From: Bacillota bacterium
Lineage (GTDB): Bacteria; Bacillota; Desulfotomaculia; Desulfotomaculales; Desulfohalotomaculaceae
Direction of reading: 5' to 3'
Length of the DNA: 64,000 bases
Assembly (NCBI GenBank): GCA_009711615.1
Contig: VENI01000003.1
Span: 1 to 64,000, forward strand
Position numbers and translations under genes: made by a program. Under the pieces are notes generated by a model. That model did no database searches. It saw only the letters and a program-made list of their open reading frames with translations, and was not told the DNA's origin. The number at the start of each line of letters is the position of its first letter. Positions within the stretch are counted from its first letter, which is position 1. This document shows positions 58,639 to 64,000 of this stretch, one piece after another.

Positions 58639-60213
58639 TTGGCTAAATCTCACGAAAAAAATTCACCCAATATATTATTGGAAATGAAACAAATATCGAA
58701 GGGTTTTTCTGGTGTTCAAGCACTAGATGCCGTTAACTTCACGATTGCAACGGGTGAAGTACATGCATTAATGGGGGAAAACGGTGCAGGTAAATCTACA
58801 CTGATTAAAGTTTTAAACGGTGTTTACCAACGGGATGCCGGCCAAATTTTGTTTGACGGTGAGGCAATTGATTTTAAATCCCCATGGGAAGCACAGATGG
58901 GTAAGATCAGTACAGTATTTCAAGAGGTTAATTTAGAACCTTATCTGAGCGTAGCTGAGAATGTATTCATTGGTCGTGAACCTAAAACTAAATGGGGAAC
59001 TTATGACTGGAAAAGAGCATATAGGGAATCGGAAGAAATACTAGCACAAATGGGTATTAATGTTGATGTGCGTAGGCCCATTAATGAATACAGTGTTGCC
59101 ATTCAGCAGATGGTGGCCATTGCTCGGGCCGTTTCTACTGAGGCAAAACTTGTAATTATGGACGAACCGACTTCGTCTTTGGACGAATCTGAAGTACAGA
59201 TTCTTTTTAATGTTATCCGTAAACTTAAAGAAACTGGGGTATCAATAGTATTTATTAGCCACCGTATGGACGAGATTTATACCATTTGTGACCGAGTGAC
59301 GGTACTACGAGATGGCACTTTTGTTGGGCAGTGGGATTTAAAAAATTTATCTCGTATGGAATTAATCTCACATATGATTGGAAGAGCACTGGAAGAAAGT
59401 AACGACCGCAATAACAAAAAAGTATCAGCAACAAAAGAAATGACCGAAGACAAGCCGTATACCGTTAAGGTAAGAAAACTAAAACGGGGACGGATAGTTA
59501 ATGGAATTAGTTTTGAAGTAGCTAAAGGAGAAATTTTGGGGCTGGCAGGTCTCTTGGGGTCAGGCAGAACTGAAACCGTTCGAGCACTGTTTAGTGCAGA
59601 TTCTTATGAAGAAGGTGAAATTGAATTTGAAGGTCAGGTTGTTAAATTCAATTCCCCTTATGATGCAATTCGTGCCGGAATTGGTTACTGTTCGGAAAAC
59701 CGTAAAACAGAGGGGATTATTCCCAATATGTCAGTCCGTGAAAATATAACAATTGCCAATTTGCCTGCTCTATCTAACATGGGAATAGTTTCTACCCAAA
59801 AGCAAAAGGAGATTGTAGATAAATATATCGAGCGTCTTGGAGTTAAGACACCCACACCAGATCAACAAATTGGTAAATTGAGTGGTGGCAACCAACAGAA
59901 GGTCCTATTGGCAAGATGGCTATGTATTAATCCTAAACTACTTATTCTTGATGAGCCCACCCGAGGAATTGATGTGGGAGCCAAGGCAGAAATTGAAAAA
60001 TTAATACGCCAATTGGCTGACAGCGGAATTAGTATCATTATGATCTCATCAGAATTAGAAGAACTTGTTCGCAATAGCGATAGATTGGTTGTGTTGCGGG
60101 ATGGCTATAAAATTGCAGAACTAGATGGAGAAACAGCCACTGAAGAACAAATCATGCATGTAATTGCAGAACATTCTCGTGATACAGAAAAGGTTGCGAT
60201 GGGAGGATCATAA
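58639..60213 (+). CDS. Sugar ABC transporter, dual ATP-binding protein (YtfR/RbsA-like)
   Basis: A 524-residue fused ATPase. The first domain has Walker A GENGAGKST, a weak signature (YSVAIQQMVAIA) and Walker B LVIMDEPTSSLD. The second has GLLGSGRTE in place of Walker A, the full signature LSGGNQQK and LLILDEPTRGID. This matches the RbsA/YtfR class. TTG 58639 behind GGGGGTGATC. The first permease starts one base after its stop. Confidence 0.9.
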   Translation: MAKSHEKNSPNILLEMKQISKGFSGVQALDAVNFTIATGEVHALMGENGAGKSTLIKVLNGVYQRDAGQILFDGEAIDFKSPWEAQMGKISTVFQEVNLEPYLSVAENVFIGREPKTKWGTYDWKRAYRESEEILAQMGINVDVRRPINEYSVAIQQMVAIARAVSTEAKLVIMDEPTSSLDESEVQILFNVIRKLKETGVSIVFISHRMDEIYTICDRVTVLRDGTFVGQWDLKNLSRMELISHMIGRALEESNDRNNKKVSATKEMTEDKPYTVKVRKLKRGRIVNGISFEVAKGEILGLAGLLGSGRTETVRALFSADSYEEGEIEFEGQVVKFNSPYDAIRAGIGYCSENRKTEGIIPNMSVRENITIANLPALSNMGIVSTQKQKEIVDKYIERLGVKTPTPDQQIGKLSGGNQQKVLLARWLCINPKLLILDEPTRGIDVGAKAEIEKLIRQLADSGISIIMISSELEELVRNSDRLVVLRDGYKIAELDGETATEEQIMHVIAEHSRDTEKVAMGGS

Positions 60214-60214
60214 A

Positions 60215-61168
60215 ATGACAGAGTCAGCACTACAACGAACCGCAATGAATAAGAGTGAGTTTGCTAGAAAATATGGTGCAGCCATAGTATTAGTACTGTT
60301 GGTGGCTTTTAACATTATCTATACCCAAAACTTTGCAGCCACCCAGACCTTATGGAACGTACTATTACATGCTTCCACCACACTATTGGTTGCCATTGGT
60401 ATGACGTTGGTTATTGCGACTGGCGGTATTGATTTGTCAGTTGGGGCACTAATGGCAATAGCTGCAGCTGTTTCAACTTTGTTTATGGATTATGGTTTTG
60501 CAGCAGCTATATTTTTTACCATTGCCTGTGCCGCTTTTTTGGGGGCAATGAATGGAACGATAATTTCCTATTTAAAAATTCAGCCAATTATTGTCACACT
60601 GGCGTTAATGATTGCGGGCCGAGGTATAGCTCAGGTTATAACAGATGGTATGCTGGTAAACTTCACCAACCCAACTTTTGAGTTTATCGGAAAAGGCAGC
60701 ATTGGCCCTGTTCCGTTTCCAGTTATGTTGAGTTTACTTACTTGCTTGGTGATATATTTATTAGTTAGGTTCACTATCATGGGACGGTATGTGGAAGCAA
60801 TAGGTGACAACGAAGAGGCGGCCCGATTGGCGGGTGTAAGGGTTAATAGAATAAAAATTGCTATTTACAGCCTTTCTGCCGTTTTAGCTGCTATGGCTGG
60901 AATGATTGAAACTGCACGTTTGGCAGCAGCCGATGCCACAAAGATCGGCCTATTTATTGAGTTGGATGCCATTGCCGCGGTGGTAGTGGGGGGTACACTG
61001 ATGACTGGCGGTCGTCCGTTAATTTTCGGCACTATAATTGGTGTATTAATTATGGAAGTAGTAACCACAACATTTAATTACAACAATATTCCCGATTCCT
61101 ACTCAATGGTATTAAAAGCGGCAATCATCATAATAGCAATTTTAGTTCAGCGGGAACGAAAGTCATAG
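60215..61168 (+). CDS. Sugar ABC transporter permease 1 (YtfT-like)
   Basis: A 317-residue membrane protein of the RbsC family with about nine hydrophobic segments; ATGGIDLSVGALMAIAA, PIIVTLALMIAGRGIAQVIT and AVVVGGTLMTGGR are family hallmarks. ATG 60215, behind GGGAGGA, is preferred to an earlier in-frame start inside the ATPase gene. It forms the channel with the next gene product. Confidence 0.9.
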   Translation: MTESALQRTAMNKSEFARKYGAAIVLVLLVAFNIIYTQNFAATQTLWNVLLHASTTLLVAIGMTLVIATGGIDLSVGALMAIAAAVSTLFMDYGFAAAIFFTIACAAFLGAMNGTIISYLKIQPIIVTLALMIAGRGIAQVITDGMLVNFTNPTFEFIGKGSIGPVPFPVMLSLLTCLVIYLLVRFTIMGRYVEAIGDNEEAARLAGVRVNRIKIAIYSLSAVLAAMAGMIETARLAAADATKIGLFIELDAIAAVVVGGTLMTGGRPLIFGTIIGVLIMEVVTTTFNYNNIPDSYSMVLKAAIIIIAILVQRERKS

Positions 61169-61180
61169 GAGGGGCTTATT

Positions 61181-62176
61181 ATGAAAAATACAGCTGTTCA
61201 GGAAAAAATGAACACAACTATAAACAAAGATAGCCTATTAAACTTCCTGAAAAATCAAGGGGCCCTCGTAGGATTAATTTTACTTACAATTGGTGCTTCG
61301 ATTCGTTATGATTACTTTTTTACCTCCACCAATTTACTTAACTTAGTTCTTAGTAACGCCATGCTGGGTATTGTTGCAATTGGTATGACTTTTGTTATCT
61401 TAACGAGGGGAATTGATCTATCTGTCGGTTCCTTATTGGCGTTAGCTGGTATAGTTGCGGGATACATGTCCAGCCACAGCTTAGTTTTGGCTTTGGTTAT
61501 ACCCATACTGATTACCACGTCTTTAGGTTTTGTAAATGGTGTGTTGATTGCCAAAAATAAGCTGGAGCCATTTATTGTTACCTTGGCCATGATGATAGGT
61601 GTGAGGGGGTTTGTTTACGCGTACACCGAAGAGTTATCGATATCAATAAGTGACACAATAGCGGAGTCATTTGCTTTTTTTGGTAGGGGTGAACTCCTTG
61701 GTTTACCAGTTCCGATAATAATCTTTATAGTATTACTTTTTATAGCAGGATTTGTTTTAAAGTATACAACCTTTGGTCGGCATGTATTGGCTGTGGGTGG
61801 TAACCAAGAAGCAGCTAAGCTTATGGGGCTTAAAGTTGAGCGGATTAAAATAATGGTATATGCATTAAATGGTGCATTAGCTGGTTTGGCAGGTGTGATA
61901 TTAGCATCCCGCTTGGGTGTAGGACAACCCGTGGCTGGATTGACTTGGGAATTGGATGCCATCGCAGCGGTGGTTATTGGAGGCACATACTTAACAGGTG
62001 GAAGAGGTACTATATTTGGTACTTTTGTAGGCGTAATTTTGTTAGCGTTAATTTATAACATTATTAACATGGAAGGAACCATTAACTCTTGGTGGCAGCC
62101 GGTTATCCGTGGAACATTTTTGATTCTGGTCGTTATCATTCAAGCTAAAGTACAAAGAAAGCAGCAGAAGGAGTAG
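61181..62176 (+). CDS. Sugar ABC transporter permease 2 (YjfF-like)
   Basis: A 331-residue RbsC-family permease, paralogous to the previous one: LTRGIDLSVGSLLALAG, LEPFIVTLAMMIGVRG and AVVIGGTYLTGGRGT. Two distinct permeases with one ATPase is the YtfQRT-YjfF arrangement, unlike ribose systems with a single permease gene. GGAGGGG lies upstream of its ATG. Confidence 0.9.
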   Translation: MKNTAVQEKMNTTINKDSLLNFLKNQGALVGLILLTIGASIRYDYFFTSTNLLNLVLSNAMLGIVAIGMTFVILTRGIDLSVGSLLALAGIVAGYMSSHSLVLALVIPILITTSLGFVNGVLIAKNKLEPFIVTLAMMIGVRGFVYAYTEELSISISDTIAESFAFFGRGELLGLPVPIIIFIVLLFIAGFVLKYTTFGRHVLAVGGNQEAAKLMGLKVERIKIMVYALNGALAGLAGVILASRLGVGQPVAGLTWELDAIAAVVIGGTYLTGGRGTIFGTFVGVILLALIYNIINMEGTINSWWQPVIRGTFLILVVIIQAKVQRKQQKE

Positions 62177-62196
62177 CTGGAAGGGAGGAATGCCAT

Positions 62197-63147
62197 ATAT
62201 TTGATGTTATTACATTGGGTGAAGCACTGGTGGCCTTTTCTCCAACAGACTTTGGTTCTATTAAATATGCCCAACGTTTTTCCAAGAATGTAGCCGGAGC
62301 GGAATCGAACGTAGCCATTGGCCTCAGCAAAATGGGTCACAGCGTGGGTTGGGTCAGTAAACTTGGTAAAGATCCCTTGGGCCAGTTTGTAATCTCTACC
62401 ATTAAGGGCGAAGGTGTAGATGTATCACAGGTAAGCTATTCTAACAATTTTCCCACTGGAATTTATTTTAAAGATAAGTTAGGGTTTGGGGAAACTAAAG
62501 TTTACTATTATCGCCATGGTTCCGCTGCAAGCCGGCTTTGTCCTGAAGACATAAATGAGGAATATATTTCCCGAGCCAGATTTATGCATTTGACAGGAAT
62601 AACACCAGCTTTGGGAAAGAGCTGTTTTGATGCCGTTAATTATGCCATAGACATGGCTAGGAAAAACGGGATAGCTATTTCTTTTGACCCTAATATTCGT
62701 TTGAAACTATGGGATGAATCTACAGCAAAAGAAGTATTACTATCATTAATTAAGAAAGTAGATATTTGTTTGCCTGGTATTGAAGAGGCAAAGTTCATAA
62801 CTGGAGTTGATGATCCGGAGGAACAAGCAAACATTCTAATGGCGTTAGGCCCTAAGACGGTAGTAATTAAGCTTGGTAAAGACGGTGCTTACTTTAAAAC
62901 AGCACATCAATCGGGATATGTGCCAGCATACCAGGTAGATCATTATGTGGATAATGTTGGTGCTGGAGATGGATTTGCCGTAGGTTTGTTGTCAGGGCTA
63001 ATTGACAATGAAGATCTAGCGAAGGCTGTTAATAGAGGGTGTGTCATTGGTGCCTATGCTGTAACCACCAAGGGTGATTTTGAAGGATATCCCACACGGG
63101 ACGAACTAGAGGTAATTTTGGGAGATAAACCGGTAGTGACCAGATAA
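62197..63147 (+). CDS. PfkB-family sugar kinase, apparent ATA start
   Basis: About 316 residues of the KDG kinase/ribokinase type: GEALVAFSPTDFG, AGAESNVAIGLSKMGH, FMHLTGITPALG, ISFDPNIRLKLWD and the catalytic NVGAGDGFAVGL. Between the last in-frame stop (62146) and TTG 62215 there is no ATG, GTG or TTG. The codon six bases after a fine site (AAGGGAGGAA, 62181-62190) is ATA 62197, and starting there restores the first strand (FDVITLGEALV) that the family needs. It is the second sugar-acid kinase of the locus and follows the transporter. Confidence 0.87.
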   Translation: MFDVITLGEALVAFSPTDFGSIKYAQRFSKNVAGAESNVAIGLSKMGHSVGWVSKLGKDPLGQFVISTIKGEGVDVSQVSYSNNFPTGIYFKDKLGFGETKVYYYRHGSAASRLCPEDINEEYISRARFMHLTGITPALGKSCFDAVNYAIDMARKNGIAISFDPNIRLKLWDESTAKEVLLSLIKKVDICLPGIEEAKFITGVDDPEEQANILMALGPKTVVIKLGKDGAYFKTAHQSGYVPAYQVDHYVDNVGAGDGFAVGLLSGLIDNEDLAKAVNRGCVIGAYAVTTKGDFEGYPTRDELEVILGDKPVVTR

Positions 63148-63168
63148 GTTTAGTTCGGTTAGAAAGTG

Positions 63169-63197
63169 TTGATATAACCAATCTTTATCCGTATAAA
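63169..63197 (+). promoter_or_regulatory. Promoter of the last dehydrogenase gene
   Basis: TTGATA (63169-63174), 17 bases, TATAAA (63192-63197). Confidence 0.6.
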
Positions 63198-63239
63198 GTG
63201 TGATAATTAATTAACAATTTAATGAAACAGATATCAACT

Positions 63240-63267
63240 ATGGTGATACTCCATTATTTATCACCAT
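63240..63267 (+). other. Leader stem-loop before the last dehydrogenase gene
   Basis: A perfect nine-base stem ATGGTGATA / TATCACCAT in the 5' leader, without a T-run. Could be an operator or an RNA structure. Confidence 0.4.
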
Positions 63268-63353
63268 GATGATCATATGGCTGTACCCAATATTAATAAA
63301 AAAATTATATCATGGTACATCTAGCTACATTTCTACAATACGAGGTGACTAAA

Positions 63354-64000
63354 TTGAAAGCATTTGTAATTACAGAACCATTAAAGGCACAATGGAATAA
63401 TATTGAGCAACCGACGAATCCTGGATCTCAGGAAGTTATTATCAAGGTTAAAGCGGCAGGTATTTGTGGTACAGACGTGCATATCTGGCATGGCAAGCAC
63501 GGTGCTGTTACTTTTCCAAGAATTCCTGGTCACGAACTGGTTGGTGAAGTACTAGAAGTAGGCTCAGATGTTGAGCATGTCAAAGTAGGGGATAGAGTTG
63601 CTGTTGATCCAGTGGTTAGTTGTGGCCAGTGTGCGTTATGCAAGTCTGATAAACATAATATATGCCACCAAGTAAAATGTTTAGGTGTACAAACAGAAGG
63701 TGGTTTCACCGAAGTAATTAAGGTTAGTGCCGATAGAACTTTTGTGTTTAGTAATGAAGTCGATTGGGATGTTGCAGCATTGGTGGAACCATTTAGTATT
63801 GCTGCCCAAATTGGTGAAAGACTTCGTTTGGATGCCAATGACAAGGTATTGGTTGTGGGAGCAGGCACCATTGGGTTAGCAGTTCTACAAACAATACAAG
63901 GAATTTATGGGGCAGCGACCATCGTTGCTGATATATCTGCCAAGAAGCTAGAAATGGCAACAGACATGGGGGCTAAGGCAGTTGTTAACCCCAAAGAGAC
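63354..64000 (+). CDS. Zinc-dependent dehydrogenase, cut by the window end
   Basis: The first 215 codons of a medium-chain zinc dehydrogenase, open to the window edge. TTG start behind GAGGTGA. Catalytic zinc site AAGICGTDVHIWHG and IPGHELVGEV; structural zinc cysteines in CGQCALCKSDKHNIC; the Rossmann loop VVGAGTIGLAVLQ. It resembles sorbitol/threonine/galactitol-type dehydrogenases and differs clearly from the enzyme at 44313-45371. It has its own promoter. In this locus it may oxidise a sugar, a sugar alcohol or a sugar acid at a secondary hydroxyl. Confidence 0.9.
   Translation, partial: MKAFVITEPLKAQWNNIEQPTNPGSQEVIIKVKAAGICGTDVHIWHGKHGAVTFPRIPGHELVGEVLEVGSDVEHVKVGDRVAVDPVVSCGQCALCKSDKHNICHQVKCLGVQTEGGFTEVIKVSADRTFVFSNEVDWDVAALVEPFSIAAQIGERLRLDANDKVLVVGAGTIGLAVLQTIQGIYGAATIVADISAKKLEMATDMGAKAVVNPKE

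Noticed and set aside
1-64000. CRISPR array, prophage or insertion sequence
   Set aside because: No regularly spaced direct repeats, no transposase or integrase and no phage structural genes were found; the GIY-YIG and nuclease genes lack a mobile context.

Overview
The window looks like a chromosomal stretch from an AT-rich, endospore-forming, anaerobic member of the Bacillota, most likely a Clostridia/Peptococcaceae (Desulfotomaculum-like) bacterium. Supporting signs are strong AGGAGG-type ribosome sites, frequent TTG/GTG starts, several sporulation genes (YtaF, YhcN-type lipoprotein, PdaB-type deacetylase, DacF-type carboxypeptidase, GerP-type and Hsp20-type spore proteins), and sigma-K/sigma-G-like promoters. 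I see no prophage, IS element or CRISPR array. The taxonomic guess is inference.

Layout. 1-2600: small membrane proteins and a lipoprotein of unknown function, two of them interrupted by an in-frame TAG. 2770-13340: a purine operon behind a guanine-type riboswitch (adenine deaminase, a three-subunit xanthine dehydrogenase split around a BMP/NupABC-type nucleoside ABC transporter, one unknown anchored protein). 13627-19300 (minus): tRNA-Leu and a housekeeping block (lytic transglycosylase, CoaE, YtaF, MutM, PolA). 19411-24398: CtpB-type protease, DedA, spore envelope genes, tRNA-Val. 24518-30440: regulators (AcoR-like histidine kinase, TetR, LysR), an esterase, two DUF3795 proteins, a small putative zinc peptidase. 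30565-34589: a spore-coat/germination locus with six GerPA/GerPF-like small proteins, a GerPC-like protein, two Hsp20 proteins and a LysM protein. 34631-37121: DUF2087 regulator, GIY-YIG protein, DUF2007 protein, a 45-residue protein and a nuclease lipoprotein. 37144-42029: a PadR-controlled RND efflux operon. 42119-51599: YmaF-like protein, alpha-glucosidase, and a divergent DeoR-controlled hexose module (dehydrogenase and AGE epimerase one way; aldolase, PGI/PMI-type isomerase, PfkB kinase and ROK kinase the other way). 51635-64000: an IclR-controlled Entner-Doudoroff-type acid-sugar locus (KDG kinase, KDPG aldolase, enolase-superfamily dehydratase, duplicated SDR, YtfQRT/YjfF-like transporter, second kinase, Zn dehydrogenase cut by the window end).

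How genes work together. The purine block imports nucleosides or bases and converts adenine to hypoxanthine and on to xanthine/urate under guanine control. The hexose module carries phosphorylation, isomerisation, second phosphorylation and aldol cleavage in one operon. The last locus couples import of a sugar to oxidation, dehydration, phosphorylation and cleavage; three GAACNNNGTTC palindromes in two promoters mark a probable IclR regulon. The least described parts are the GerP/Hsp20 locus with interleaved sigma-K-like promoters, the adjacent in-frame TAG genes, and several genes whose best-placed start codon is not ATG, GTG or TTG.
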